NCBI GenBank assembly: GCA_947259995.1
Contig: CAMYOK010000019.1
Span: 62,001-126,000 of the forward strand
Direction: 5' to 3'
Source of the DNA: an uncultured Pseudomonadales bacterium
GTDB lineage: Bacteria > Pseudomonadota > Gammaproteobacteria > Pseudomonadales > Pseudohongiellaceae
DNA length: 64,000 nt
Below the pieces are notes generated by a model, which was given only the letters and a program-made list of their open reading frames with translations, was not told where the DNA came from and made no database searches. Both the position numbers and the translations under genes were made by a program. This document shows, piece after piece, positions 17,992 to 26,141 of this stretch (positions within the stretch are counted from its first letter, which is position 1; every line of letters begins with the position of its first letter).

Positions 17992-18906
17992 TTAGCTTCT
18001 AGTGTAGGTGTTAAACCAGTCAACCATCCGCGTCCATGCCAATGTCGCCGCCGCCTCGTTGTAACGTTCTGGCGTTGCGTCATTGAAAAAGCCATGCACA
18101 GCTCCTGGGTGAATATCGCTGTCATGCGTGACACCTGCGGCTGTCATGGCGGCTTCATAGGCTGGCCACGCCTGCACTAAGCGTGTGTCCAACTCACCGT
18201 GTTGCACAAGTATCGCAGCTTTGATTTTCGCAACATCCGCTTCCGGTGCCGCTGCTCCATAAAACGGAACTGCTGCCGCCAAGTCATCCCCCAAGCGCAC
18301 TGCCAGTTGATTCGACACCCCTCCTCCGTAGCAAAACCCAGTGGCGCCAATTTTGCCATTACAGTCGTCACGCCCCTTCAACCAGAGTGCGCTGGCCACG
18401 ATATCCTCGAAACGTTTGTCGGCATCCAGCTCGCTGAACAGTCGCCCCCCCTGGTAATCATCGCCGGGATAACCACCCACAGAGGTCAGTACATCGGGTG
18501 CAAACGCCATGAAGTTCGCCATCGCCAGCCGGCGAGCCACATCTTCAGTGTGAGGATTAAGGCCACGGTTCTCGTGTACCACGATAATGCCAGGCAGTTT
18601 GCTTGGCTCAGCGGAGCGAGTGTCGGCGCTATTGGGACGGACCAGATAACCCCGAATGTACCCGTGCCCTTGGGGCGAAGGAAGCGTCACGTAACTAGCA
18701 CTGATCCGCTCGTCATCCCGAGCAATCTGTTGGCCTAAGGCATAATTGGGCATCAAGGCCTCAACCAGAGTGCCAGCGGTCAGCCCCGCCACAGCAAATT
18801 GCTTGGCTCGGCTCAAGAAGGTCCGACGACTGATTTCGCCGTGGACATAGTCGTTGTAGAGTTCGATGGCTTCAACTGGCACTGTGCGTTTTTCTTTTGA
18901 TGACAT
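17992..18906 (-). CDS. Tat-exported dienelactone hydrolase family protein
   Basis: A 304-residue alpha/beta hydrolase. The N-terminus carries the twin-arginine motif SRRTFLSRA, followed by a hydrophobic stretch. The DLH nucleophile elbow is GFCYGGG with Cys as nucleophile; the acid is probably in HGELDTR and the catalytic His in HGFFND. It resembles the YghX/dienelactone hydrolase group exported to the periplasm. Likely an esterase; substrate unknown. Confidence 0.85.
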   Translation of the reverse strand: MSSKEKRTVPVEAIELYNDYVHGEISRRTFLSRAKQFAVAGLTAGTLVEALMPNYALGQQIARDDERISASYVTLPSPQGHGYIRGYLVRPNSADTRSAEPSKLPGIIVVHENRGLNPHTEDVARRLAMANFMAFAPDVLTSVGGYPGDDYQGGRLFSELDADKRFEDIVASALWLKGRDDCNGKIGATGFCYGGGVSNQLAVRLGDDLAAAVPFYGAAAPEADVAKIKAAILVQHGELDTRLVQAWPAYEAAMTAAGVTHDSDIHPGAVHGFFNDATPERYNEAAATLAWTRMVDWFNTYTRS

Positions 18907-19081
18907 GGTGTTGCTCCCGTCGGCTGTAAAACAGAGGTGGTAGGCGTGTTAAGGAGGACCGTGCAGTGGTGGTAAGTTGTTCATCGCGTGATAAAGCAAC
19001 GCCAGCACGGCATACGGCCACCCAATAAGCAGCCTAGCAAGCACAGTGACACCTAGATGCTAGTTGGCAGTAATAAGCGGG

Positions 19082-19828
19082 TTAATCTTCAGGTTTTTTA
19101 TTCAAGTATTTAATGCCACTGAACATGGCTGACACAAGGCCACTGCGCTCTCGTACTTCGGTCACCACTACAGCTGCGATGTGCAGAAAAATGGCAATTA
19201 ACAGCAGATAAAAACATATCTCGTGAATTTCAATAAAAGGTGCCCTGAACTCACGCATGGCGGCATAACCTTCCGGGTCGAGCATTTCCTTGTTCCCCGG
19301 CTCCAGCCCCACTAGCATGCTGTGATCTTCTCCAGCACCGGTGGCCCACTCTGCAAACTCATGACCAAACGGCGGAAAATACAGATCGGTACCCGCCAGC
19401 ACCAGACCGGTAAGCATTTGAGCACAAAGCAAAAATAAAAGAACCGCAATCATGATACGGCCTAGTGGGTTATGCCCTTTGTACGCGGGGGCATCACCTT
19501 TGCGAAAGCCTTGCAGATACTCGCTTGACTGTTTCATATAGCCTTTACCACCGGGCAGGATCGCCTTCCAGCGCGAGTACTTGCCTCCCATAAATCCCCA
19601 GATCAAGCGCCAAGTAAGATTCAATGCGAATACGTAACCGGTGTAGGCGTGCAAAATCTTCAAGGTGACTTTGCCCTCGGCGCTAGCACCCAGCGTATTG
19701 GCATTGAGAATAATTACACCTATGACAATTAATAAAAGGACGCAGATAACATTAAGCCAATGGAAAATCCGGGTGGTACGATCCCAAACCTTGTGCGCCT
19801 GGCGGTTTTCTGAGGTGCCTTGTTGCAT
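19082..19828 (-). CDS. Cytochrome b561-type / Ni-Fe hydrogenase b-type cytochrome
   Basis: A 248-residue membrane protein with four to five helices and conserved His residues for haem b in FHWLNVIC (helix 1), LHAYTGYVF (helix 2) and the last helices (IHEICFYLLL, FLHIAAVVV). The family shuttles electrons between the quinone pool and a partner dehydrogenase or cytochrome c. No partner gene is adjacent. A 9-bp inverted repeat (19855-19884) lies just upstream of its start. Confidence 0.8.
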   Translation of the reverse strand: MQQGTSENRQAHKVWDRTTRIFHWLNVICVLLLIVIGVIILNANTLGASAEGKVTLKILHAYTGYVFALNLTWRLIWGFMGGKYSRWKAILPGGKGYMKQSSEYLQGFRKGDAPAYKGHNPLGRIMIAVLLFLLCAQMLTGLVLAGTDLYFPPFGHEFAEWATGAGEDHSMLVGLEPGNKEMLDPEGYAAMREFRAPFIEIHEICFYLLLIAIFLHIAAVVVTEVRERSGLVSAMFSGIKYLNKKPED

Positions 19829-19854
19829 TCATTGTGCTCCTGATAAGTGAACTA

Positions 19855-19884
19855 ACCAGTACGTTGAGTCAAGATCGTACTGGT
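19855..19884. promoter_or_regulatory. Palindrome upstream of the cytochrome b gene
   Basis: Perfect 9-base arms ACCAGTACG (19855-19863) and CGTACTGGT (19876-19884) flank 12 bases, 27 bases upstream of the cytochrome start. Position and symmetry suit a repressor or activator operator; a transcript hairpin in the 5' leader is the alternative. Confidence 0.4.
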
Positions 19885-19929
19885 AAGTTTAGGCTATCAG
19901 ACTCCGAGCCACCGTAGTGCGAGACAAAC

Positions 19930-19990
19930 GGTTAATTAGCAATTTGTTGCGGCAGCGCAAAAAAAGCTGCGTAGTGAATTGACTTGTTAG
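19930..19990 (-). repeat. Degenerate attC site, probable distal end of the array
   Basis: The right end GACTTGTTAGC is a good attC core and supplies the stop codon of the methyltransferase gene. Internal inverted segments GCAGCGC/GCTGCG are present, but the left core is not clear. Confidence 0.4.
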
Positions 19991-20559
19991 CTTTTGATCT
20001 TCGGCAAACCCAAAAACCGTGGGACTACTGACTTATAGTGCACGTAGTCTGCGCCATACCTCATCTCTAGCCACGGTTCTTCTGCAAATGGGGCCAACAC
20101 ATATAGCGCGCCCCACAGAGCTAACAGAATGTATACAACCGATGAATCTACAAGCAGGCCCCAACCCACTATTCCAAATAGAGACACCACATAAATCGGG
20201 TTTCGACTCCAGCGATACCAACCCGTGGTCACCAAGCTTTGTTGCTCCCCGTGTGCATTCTTCCAGCCCAGAATGACGCTCAAGTAAAATGCCGCAGAGA
20301 AACCAACGACTAACAACGGCAAGCCAAGGAAAAAACGAAAAGTACTACTCAGATATTGCAGCGCGCCAAAATCCATAACGGATAGAAATACTATCCCAAT
20401 AAACATTATTCGGAATAACAACCAGAAAACTTTGTATTGCCATGCATCCTTGCTTGGAGGAGGGAAAAACTCAAATTTCTTTGAGTTCATAGAAAGGATC
20501 GACAAGGCCAAAATCACCACGATCGAACTGAATGAAACTGTAAATATGATTTGCTTCAT
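19987..20559 (-). CDS. Membrane methyltransferase (isoprenylcysteine carboxyl-methyltransferase-like)
   Basis: A 190-residue integral membrane protein with five hydrophobic helices and the ICMT/PEMT-type SAM-binding signature WYRWSRNPIYV followed by EEPWLEMRYG. These enzymes methylate lipophilic or isoprenylated substrates at the membrane; the bacterial substrate is unknown. Its stop codon TAA lies inside an attC-like core, so this is probably the most distal cassette. Confidence 0.8.
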   Translation of the reverse strand: MKQIIFTVSFSSIVVILALSILSMNSKKFEFFPPPSKDAWQYKVFWLLFRIMFIGIVFLSVMDFGALQYLSSTFRFFLGLPLLVVGFSAAFYLSVILGWKNAHGEQQSLVTTGWYRWSRNPIYVVSLFGIVGWGLLVDSSVVYILLALWGALYVLAPFAEEPWLEMRYGADYVHYKSVVPRFLGLPKIKS

Positions 20560-20604
20560 AATGTTGAAACATCACCTGCAGCGATTTATTGGGTGTCATC
20601 TCAC

Positions 20605-21009
20605 CTATTCAGTCGGCGGATAACGATCGAATACCGGCAGTGCGTGAGCACGCTCCATCCAGCTGATTCTCTCTGCGACTTGAATATGAACCCGCGCTGG
20701 AATCTCTTCCGGCGTATCGTAAGTGCCACTCTGAATATCTATCAGGCCGGGCAGCATTTGGGCGTTAGAATAAAACAGGCCAGTGCCACATTCTGGGCAG
20801 AACTGTCTTCTGCCGTGTTCAGAAGACTCGTAAACCTTCGGCGTGCCTTTAGTGATGTTCAGAGCGTCCTGGGCATACATGGTCCACCCAACCATTGGCG
20901 CGCCAGCATGACGCCGGCAATCCGAACAATGGCAAAGCGCATGCGTGTAAGGCTCACCTTCAACTTCGTAACGGACAGCGCCGCAATGACATCCACCTGC
21001 AAGTTTCAT
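20605..21009 (-). CDS. GFA family zinc protein (copy B)
   Basis: A 134-residue protein with GGCHCGAVRYEV, LCHCSDCRRHAG and FCPECGTGLF, the three Cys clusters of the GFA/CENP-V fold. It starts about 100 bases left of the degenerate attC at 21108-21161 and has no clear attC of its own, so it may be a decayed cassette. Its zinc ligands are intact. It differs substantially from the copies at 15464, 22762 and 25519. Confidence 0.8.
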   Translation of the reverse strand: MKLAGGCHCGAVRYEVEGEPYTHALCHCSDCRRHAGAPMVGWTMYAQDALNITKGTPKVYESSEHGRRQFCPECGTGLFYSNAQMLPGLIDIQSGTYDTPEEIPARVHIQVAERISWMERAHALPVFDRYPPTE

Positions 21010-21107
21010 AGATTACTCCCATCTAGTTATTTACCGATACTTGGCCGTTTCTATCAATTGTGAAACGGAGAACTCTCCCAATTTCTGTACCCTCTGCGTA
21101 GGGGAAA

Positions 21108-21161
21108 TTATTGCCGGTATTCACGCTAGCTTGTCTAGTCGCGTGCAATTGATCGTTAGCT
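21108..21161 (-). repeat. Degenerate attC site
   Basis: GTATTCACGCTAGC, CTAGTCGCGTG and GATCGTTAG align with the short attC sites at 26555-26611 and 27230-27287. The left core has decayed from TAACGCCC to TTGCCG. It supplies the stop codon of the parE relic. Confidence 0.65.
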
Positions 21162-21460
21162 GTCCAACTCAGGCTCTAAAAGAAACTTACGCAGCTGTCG
21201 CTCTACTCTCATGGTGTGCAAAATTAGAACAACATCACCTTCGTGGCGATAGAAAATCCGGCAAGGTCTGACATATAGTTCACGGTAGATCGAATCCGTC
21301 AGCTCTGGCGGTGCATGGCCAGAATCCGGAAATTGCTCAAGTCGATCAACTGCCGAGAAGATTGTCTTCACGAGCTTGGAAGCCGCGCTTGGCTTATCAA
21401 GGGCAATGTATTCCGCGATCTCCTCTAGCTGATCCGGCGCACTGGATTCATATACGACAT
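21156..21460 (-). pseudogene. ParE/RelE-type toxin relic, frameshifted at its start
   Basis: One frame reads VVYESSAPDQLEEIAEYIA, continues through KLVKTIFSAVDRLEQFPDSG, and ends with CRIFYRHEGDVVLILHTMR and RQLRKFLL, a nearly complete ParE-family toxin. The only well-placed ATG (21460, behind AGGAGGAGC) is out of frame by one base and hits a stop after 14 codons, so a 1-base deletion near the start has probably killed it. No antitoxin gene precedes it. The ATG overlaps the end of the S41/PDZ gene. A GTG at 21371 could make only a C-terminal piece. Confidence 0.6.
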
Positions 21461-22707
21461 TGCTCCTCCTGGCCTGAGTCAGACAGCAAATGATTCAAGG
21501 CCGCTATTAGAGGAAAATCATCCTTCGATCCGTCTTCAACCCAAACGTCTGGTGTGACACCTTCACCTTCAATGACGCTACCATCAAGAAGACGCTCTTG
21601 AACCGATAAATAGAGAAGATAGTCCTCATCGCGCTCGGCGAATACTCCACGACCAGCCGTGAACGCACCGTTGGTTGTAGTGCCGAAGAGCGTCGCGCGA
21701 TCCCCCTTCTTGAGTTGAAATGCCAATGACTCTTTACCACTTCGAGTACCACCATTGATAATGACGGCCAATGGCCCAAGCCATGCGTTCTGATTGGTCT
21801 GAGGGTCGGCTCCGATTGGCTCTGATACACCCTCTTTGTCAAGCGTAGAAAATTCAAAGTATTCGCTGCGATCTGCATAGAATGAATCAAGGTATGGCCA
21901 CCAAGCCCCACCAGAACCGTCACGCAAATCCAAGATAAAGCCATCGAGACTCTTATCTCTGGCAGCAGCGACACTCTCTTGCAAGGTCTCCAAAAATTGA
22001 GGATGCGTCCCTGACCAAAGGTGTAGGTATGCAAAACGCTGCTCGCCACAAGAGATCACTCTTTCGCTCGCAACTGTCGCGCTGGCAAGTGCCCTGTGAA
22101 AACTTTGCAGAATTGGCATTAAAGTGACATCGAATGTCTCCCCCTTTCGAGTCAACCGCAACTCGATTGAAGTCGCTTTCTGCCATTGCAGCAATGAATC
22201 AAACTCTACGCCGTCTACCGAGATCAAACGGTCTCCGCGTTGAATTCCCGCCGCTTCTGCAGGGGAGCCTTCCATCACAGCGTGGATCAAGCCTGGATCA
22301 TGCTCATCGAGTTGAAAACCAGTTGTGTAGAGCTTTGGTGAATCTAGGTCCCCAGTCGAAAAGAGAGAACGCAGTAGATAGTAGCTTTGATGCCTTTGAT
22401 CGTAGAATTGGGTATGGGAAACCTCAAGGCTATCAAGAAACGGGTTCAAAACATCAGCGAGAGGCATCTTGCTGTATGAGCGTAGCAGATCCTCGAGTTC
22501 CTTGAGTTTGTTCAAGCTGAACCGTTTCGCTAGATGTGATGGGTAGATTAATTGGCGACTTAACTCCCATACTTCCCGCAGAACAGGGATTGCTTCAGAA
22601 CCTTGCGGATAGCTTGACGAGGAAAATTCAGAAGCGTCCTGACCCCTCGCGTCATCAAAGACACCAATAGCTAGTGTTAAGAAAATGACTGCTAGGAGTT
22701 TCTGCAT
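21448..22707 (-). CDS. Exported S41 family peptidase with PDZ domain
   Basis: A 419-residue protein. It has a signal peptide (LLAVIFLTLAIGVFDDARG), a helical N-terminal part, a PDZ domain around residues 125-200 (GLIHAVMEGSPAEAAGIQRG, then GDRLISVDGVEF) and the S41 core (GFILDLRDGSGG, and NGGTRSGKESLAF where the Ser after Arg is the likely nucleophile). It resembles carboxy-terminal processing proteases. The last residues (SGQEEQCRI) overlap the parE relic. Likely periplasmic. The start is followed to its right by an attC-like end at 22709-22751, so it may itself be a cassette gene. Confidence 0.8.
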   Translation of the reverse strand: MQKLLAVIFLTLAIGVFDDARGQDASEFSSSSYPQGSEAIPVLREVWELSRQLIYPSHLAKRFSLNKLKELEDLLRSYSKMPLADVLNPFLDSLEVSHTQFYDQRHQSYYLLRSLFSTGDLDSPKLYTTGFQLDEHDPGLIHAVMEGSPAEAAGIQRGDRLISVDGVEFDSLLQWQKATSIELRLTRKGETFDVTLMPILQSFHRALASATVASERVISCGEQRFAYLHLWSGTHPQFLETLQESVAAARDKSLDGFILDLRDGSGGAWWPYLDSFYADRSEYFEFSTLDKEGVSEPIGADPQTNQNAWLGPLAVIINGGTRSGKESLAFQLKKGDRATLFGTTTNGAFTAGRGVFAERDEDYLLYLSVQERLLDGSVIEGEGVTPDVWVEDGSKDDFPLIAALNHLLSDSGQEEQCRI

Positions 22708-22708
22708 A

Positions 22709-22751
22709 ATAATTAGCTCCGGCTATACTGCGGCTACATGCATTTGTTAGG
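22709..22751 (-). repeat. Short attC-like site
   Basis: The right end ATTTGTTAGGCG matches attC cores elsewhere. The body contains CCGGCTATACTGCGGC and is very short, with a weak left core (ATTAGCTCC). Confidence 0.4.
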
Positions 22752-22761
22752 CGAATGGCTT

Positions 22762-23151
22762 TCAGTTCAAATAGCTATCCGCTTTACCGTTCGGATAGTA
22801 TTTTTCCCAGTTTTGCCCATCGAAGGTTTTGATGTTCATTTTATCGACTGATCCTGGATCAAGACATCTGGCATTGACGCTTACCCCCTCAGGGTGTGAC
22901 CGCGGAATATAGAAAGCCTTGATGCCACAATGTTTGCAAAACAGGTGCTTTGCACTACCAGTATCAAAGGTGTATTCCGTTAGATAGTCTTCTCCAGACA
23001 TCAGTGTGAAGCGATCCTCCGGAACGATCATTGCTAGATAGCCCGATTTCGAACAAATACTGCAATTACATTCGGATACGTTAATTGTTGCCGAAGCGAG
23101 CACTTCAAAACGCACTCGACCACAGTGGCATCCTCCTTGGTGTTTTAGCAT
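22762..23151 (-). CDS. GFA family zinc protein (copy C)
   Basis: About 129 residues with GGCHCGRVRFEV, ECNCSICSKSGY and FCKHCGIKAFY, the GFA metal-binding set, ending in a family-typical C-terminus (DGQNWEKYYPNG). ATG 23151 is favoured because GGAAGAG precedes it; an in-frame ATG at 23178 is an alternative. It is a cassette gene bounded by attC-like sites at 22709-22751 and 23214-23317. Confidence 0.85.
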   Translation of the reverse strand: MLKHQGGCHCGRVRFEVLASATINVSECNCSICSKSGYLAMIVPEDRFTLMSGEDYLTEYTFDTGSAKHLFCKHCGIKAFYIPRSHPEGVSVNARCLDPGSVDKMNIKTFDGQNWEKYYPNGKADSYLN

Positions 23152-23213
23152 CTTTACTCTTCCACTCTCGATAGGCATGTTTCTAGATTATCAGTTAATT
23201 TTGTATTGTGAGA

Positions 23214-23317
23214 GGCGTAAGCCAATCTCAATGCACGCTTGTATACTACACGAGCCATGCTAAAGCAGTTGCACCCAACTTTTGCGCACGAATGCCTTAC
23301 TCGAGCACTTGTTATAC
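23214..23317 (-). repeat. attC site (degenerate left end)
   Basis: The left end GCGTAAGCC is close to GCGTAACGCC, and the right end CACTTGTTATACG provides the TAA stop of the SDR gene. Length is about 104 bases, like the long attC class. Confidence 0.55.
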
Positions 23318-24166
23318 GCCCACCTCTAAAGATACGGGGTATGAGTAGCCAGTAAGTTTCTCACTTTCTTCCCACAACCAATCTGAAAGGGTGTGACTAC
23401 TCGCAAGCTTACTTACTTCTCTAATTTTACAGTCTTTATAATAGTGACCAGTCGTCAAGTTTGGCTTTGAAAGATAGATTCCAGTTTGGGCTCCTTTCTC
23501 TGGTGTTCTGGCAACAAGCTTTCTAAAAAGAGGATAAACAAACGCAATGGATTTTGGAAAGGCTTTTCTAAGCATCTCAGTATCGACAATACCGGGATCG
23601 AAACAGTTAACTGAGATTTGTGTATTACTAAGTAAAGACGCTAGTTTTTGCGTAAACAGAACTGAATATAATTTACTATTACAATACGCATTTTCTGAAC
23701 TGTAGTTTTGCTTTAACTGGATATCATGAGTGGATGGATTTGCATCCTTGTGCCTGAATGATGCTGTATTCACGACACTTGCATTTCCCGATTTTGCAAG
23801 CAAAGGAAGAAGCATTCCAGTTAGTACAAAAGGTGCAAGGTGGTTTACAGCAAGTGTCATCTCAATATCATCTTTTGAAAAAGCAATATCATCGCTAGAC
23901 CATACACCAGCATTATTAATTAAAATATCGACCTTAACTGCTTTATTCTGAATTTCACTGATCGCTTTCTCAATCGAGGAAAGTGAATCTAAACGGCAAT
24001 GGACAAAATGGGCCTCATTTTTTAATGGCTTATTCGAAACTAAACTTTTGAATTTAATTTCATCACGTCCAAGAATGAAAAAACGACATTGCTTGGTCTC
24101 GTCCAATTGATAGAGCCAATTAACCCCAAACCCTGAAGTGGCTCCAGTAATTACAATTGTTTCCAT
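23312..24166 (-). CDS. Short-chain dehydrogenase/reductase (SDR) family protein
   Basis: A 284-residue SDR with the nucleotide-binding motif TGATSGFG at the N-terminus, NNAGVWS, a catalytic Ser region NTASFRHK and the YCNSKLYSV active-site motif (Tyr-x3-Lys). It resembles retinol dehydrogenase/WW-domain oxidoreductase-like SDRs. The A+T content is clearly higher than in the flanking chromosome, as expected for a captured cassette. Its stop codon is formed by the attC core. Confidence 0.85.
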   Translation of the reverse strand: METIVITGATSGFGVNWLYQLDETKQCRFFILGRDEIKFKSLVSNKPLKNEAHFVHCRLDSLSSIEKAISEIQNKAVKVDILINNAGVWSSDDIAFSKDDIEMTLAVNHLAPFVLTGMLLPLLAKSGNASVVNTASFRHKDANPSTHDIQLKQNYSSENAYCNSKLYSVLFTQKLASLLSNTQISVNCFDPGIVDTEMLRKAFPKSIAFVYPLFRKLVARTPEKGAQTGIYLSKPNLTTGHYYKDCKIREVSKLASSHTLSDWLWEESEKLTGYSYPVSLEVGV

Positions 24167-24189
24167 TTTTTACTCCAAATAGGACAGAC

Positions 24190-24264
24190 GCATAACGCTC
24201 AATACAGCGGTGCAGCAAAGCTACTTCCCGGCCCGCAGAGATGAAATGATCGCGATTATTATGC
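24190..24264 (-). repeat. attC site (degenerate)
   Basis: The left core CATAACGCTC and right end GATTATTATG flank GCGGTGCAGC and related inverted segments, just after the GNAT gene. Confidence 0.55.
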
Positions 24265-24774
24265 TGCATTACGCAGGTCTTTTATCATCTTCTGTGTCAT
24301 AAGTGTTGAACCTAGCTTTAACTCTTCTAGAGGTCCAAATGGCACAAAACCCAAAGATTGATACAAGTGGACTGCCGCGTTGTTGGCCGTAGTGACAGAC
24401 AACGCAATATACTCGCAGCCTCTTTCTATGCTCCACGCAGATATGCGCTTAATAAGCGCCTTGGCAATTCCTTTGTTGCGAGCCTCTGGTGAAACCCACA
24501 ATTGATAGATATGGGCTATTCTTGGGTCTAGTTCCTGTATTAATCCCCATGCAACCCCTACAGGAATAGCGCCAATCTCTACGACCAGAGGGAGTGCGTT
24601 CTTAGCGCGTCCGGTCGGGTCTAATCGCGATTCCCATTCAGACTGCAAAATCTCCACTTCACACTCATGCGTAGCCCCAAATGAATCAGGCGAATCCTCC
24701 AACGATGCTAGTCGAACGGCCTTGTAAGTCAGCCAATCTAACGGGGTTAGTTTCTTGATATTGAATTCACTCAT
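24259..24774 (-). CDS. GNAT family N-acetyltransferase (cassette)
   Basis: A 171-residue GNAT with the acetyl-CoA loop RNKGIAKALIKRIS, beta-4 HIYQLWVSPEA and late motif NNAAVHLYQSLGFVPFG. The N-terminus (FNIKKLTPLDWLTYKAVRL) is typical. Substrate unknown. It is bounded on the left by attC 24190-24264 and preceded on the right by the next cassette end. Confidence 0.85.
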   Translation of the reverse strand: MSEFNIKKLTPLDWLTYKAVRLASLEDSPDSFGATHECEVEILQSEWESRLDPTGRAKNALPLVVEIGAIPVGVAWGLIQELDPRIAHIYQLWVSPEARNKGIAKALIKRISAWSIERGCEYIALSVTTANNAAVHLYQSLGFVPFGPLEELKLGSTLMTQKMIKDLRNAA

Positions 24775-24776
24775 AT

Positions 24777-24812
24777 GCCTAATCTTGCTGCATTACGCCT
24801 TGTTATAAGGCA
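24777..24812 (-). repeat. Minimal attC-like site
   Basis: GCCTAATC at the left and CCTTGTTATAAGGC at the right form a compact palindrome of about 36 bases at the end of the DUF3147 cassette; the central stem is lost. Confidence 0.35.
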
Positions 24813-24813
24813 T

Positions 24814-25161
24814 TTACAACTTAACACCGAAATAATTTAGCGCCGAGACCATAACGAAATAGCTAAGTACTGTTACCGAAATAGATGCACAGAGACTCAC
24901 ATAAAATCCCCAGCCAAATTTTAACAAGACGGGTAGCAGGACAAACAAAACCAACGATGGCAACACCAACCAAAAAACGCTGGTAGATAATGCAGACACT
25001 TTTTCAATATCTTTTGTATCGACATAAAGCCAGAGCATAGCCATAACCGACACAAGTGGAACAGATGCCAGAATAGCCCCGATTAATGAGCTACGCTTAG
25101 ACACCTCTGAGATAGCAACTATGAGAAGGGTTGTAATTACTACTTTTAGTACATAGTACAT
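24814..25161 (-). CDS. DUF3147 family membrane protein
   Basis: A 115-residue protein of four hydrophobic helices. The family signature lies at the start (VVITTLLIVAISEVSKRSSL), followed by GAILASVPLVSVMAMLWLY. DUF3147 proteins are small inner-membrane proteins of unknown function, often found in integron cassettes and near GNATs. Complete in length. No promoter is evident. Confidence 0.75.
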   Translation of the reverse strand: MYYVLKVVITTLLIVAISEVSKRSSLIGAILASVPLVSVMAMLWLYVDTKDIEKVSALSTSVFWLVLPSLVLFVLLPVLLKFGWGFYVSLCASISVTVLSYFVMVSALNYFGVKL

Positions 25162-25174
25162 GATGATTTCCGCA

Positions 25175-25465
25175 CTACCTTGGTGACTTATAACGCCTGC
25201 ATAAACGGCGCCCGACTAGGGCCGGAACGAACTTAATGCACTGGTGTTGAAACCCAACATGCAGCGCACCACGAGCAGCCACTGATGCATAGCCTTTCCC
25301 CCAGTGAGCTGACGATAACCGCCAACCAATCTCGATACAAGGAGAAAAAGGCAGCGTTGCAGTGGGTACGTGTAGTCCACAAAAACCAATAAACGGTTCG
25401 AAATCGCTTTCTTGCCATTGCCGCAAACACAGCCGTTCGGTCTCAAATTCACCCTGGCAAGACAC
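25175..25465 (-). pseudogene. GNAT acetyltransferase with internal deletion and 3' frameshift
   Basis: The frame starts at a GTG and reads FETERLCLRQWQESDFEPF, the N-terminus of a RimJ/RimL-type GNAT, then jumps to IGFCGLHVPTATLPFSPC and IEIGWRLSSAHWGKGYA, the acetyl-CoA-binding region. Roughly 50 residues between these parts (strands beta-2 and beta-3) are missing. After ALHVGFQ the expected sequence is lost and the frame runs out through the attC region. Intact homologues are about 170-180 residues. Confidence 0.6.
25188..25240 (-). repeat. attC remnant (left half)
   Basis: TATAACGCCTGC at 25189-25200 is a good left core and GGCGCCCGAC/GGGCC segments follow, but no right core is found within 110 bases. 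Confidence 0.45.
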
Positions 25466-25495
25466 AAGGCCATTCTTGAAGAAAAGCTCAATTGA

Positions 25496-25506
25496 CTTGT
25501 TATACG
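25496..25506 (-). repeat. attC remnant (right half only)
   Basis: ACTTGTTATACG is a typical right-end core placed 13 bases before the GFA copy D stop codon. The matching left half is missing, and the GNAT pseudogene begins immediately to the left, which suggests a deletion joining two cassettes. Confidence 0.4.
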
Positions 25507-25518
25507 CTAGTCTATGCT

Positions 25519-26025
25519 TTATTGGCCTAACAGCATGCCAATCCTTGCCACCATGAGCTTTGTAATGAATTTTAACGGATACGACTTGTATTCAGGTATC
25601 TCGTTTGAGGTAGATCGGCTCTCCGGCCTGTACTTGGTTTGAATGCGCACCTGTATTGGCGGCGCGTTATTGCCGAATCTCGCTCGATAGGCAGAGAACC
25701 AGTGCCCCTTCTGAAAATCGAGAAACATGGCAGAGTTACAACATGTCGCGACAACTCTTCTAGTAGGGGAGCCATCAGTGATCCGGTAGTCGCGTAAGAA
25801 ATCACTACCCTTTGAGCATTTCATGCGATCTTTCCGGAAGAGTAGTAGATCGGTACCACCATCCGCACCCATAAGCTGAGAGGCGCCCGGCAGGGCTTCA
25901 AGCTGGCGTGCGCCTTTCTGGCAGTCGTCACAGTAACAGGCTGCCCCTAGGATTGGTTCACCGTACACGTCAATTTCAACGCTTCCGCAGGCGCACTGGG
26001 CAATTGTGTGATTCGTACTGGGCAT
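25519..26025 (-). CDS. GFA-like/DUF6151-type zinc protein (copy D)
   Basis: A 168-residue protein with CACGSVEIDV and CYCDDCQKGARQ, the first two GFA-type Cys sets. The third set is altered to VVATCCNSAMFLDF. It is longer than the other three copies and ends in a helical tail. ATG 26025 follows AGGAG at good spacing. Function unknown. It is a cassette gene with its attC mostly deleted. Confidence 0.7.
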   Translation of the reverse strand: MPSTNHTIAQCACGSVEIDVYGEPILGAACYCDDCQKGARQLEALPGASQLMGADGGTDLLLFRKDRMKCSKGSDFLRDYRITDGSPTRRVVATCCNSAMFLDFQKGHWFSAYRARFGNNAPPIQVRIQTKYRPESRSTSNEIPEYKSYPLKFITKLMVARIGMLLGQ

Positions 26026-26046
26026 CAGCACTCCTGTTTAGGTGGC

Positions 26047-26141
26047 GTATAACGCCCGCATAATAGGCAAATAATGCTTAGCTAAAATTGAGCGACGCGA
26101 CAAACCAAGCGATATTTGTCATTTTGATGCGTTTGTTATGT
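26047..26141 (-). repeat. attC site
   Basis: Left core GTATAACGCCC, right end GTTTGTTATG; 95 bases. It supplies the TAA stop of the truncated CPBP gene. Confidence 0.85.
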
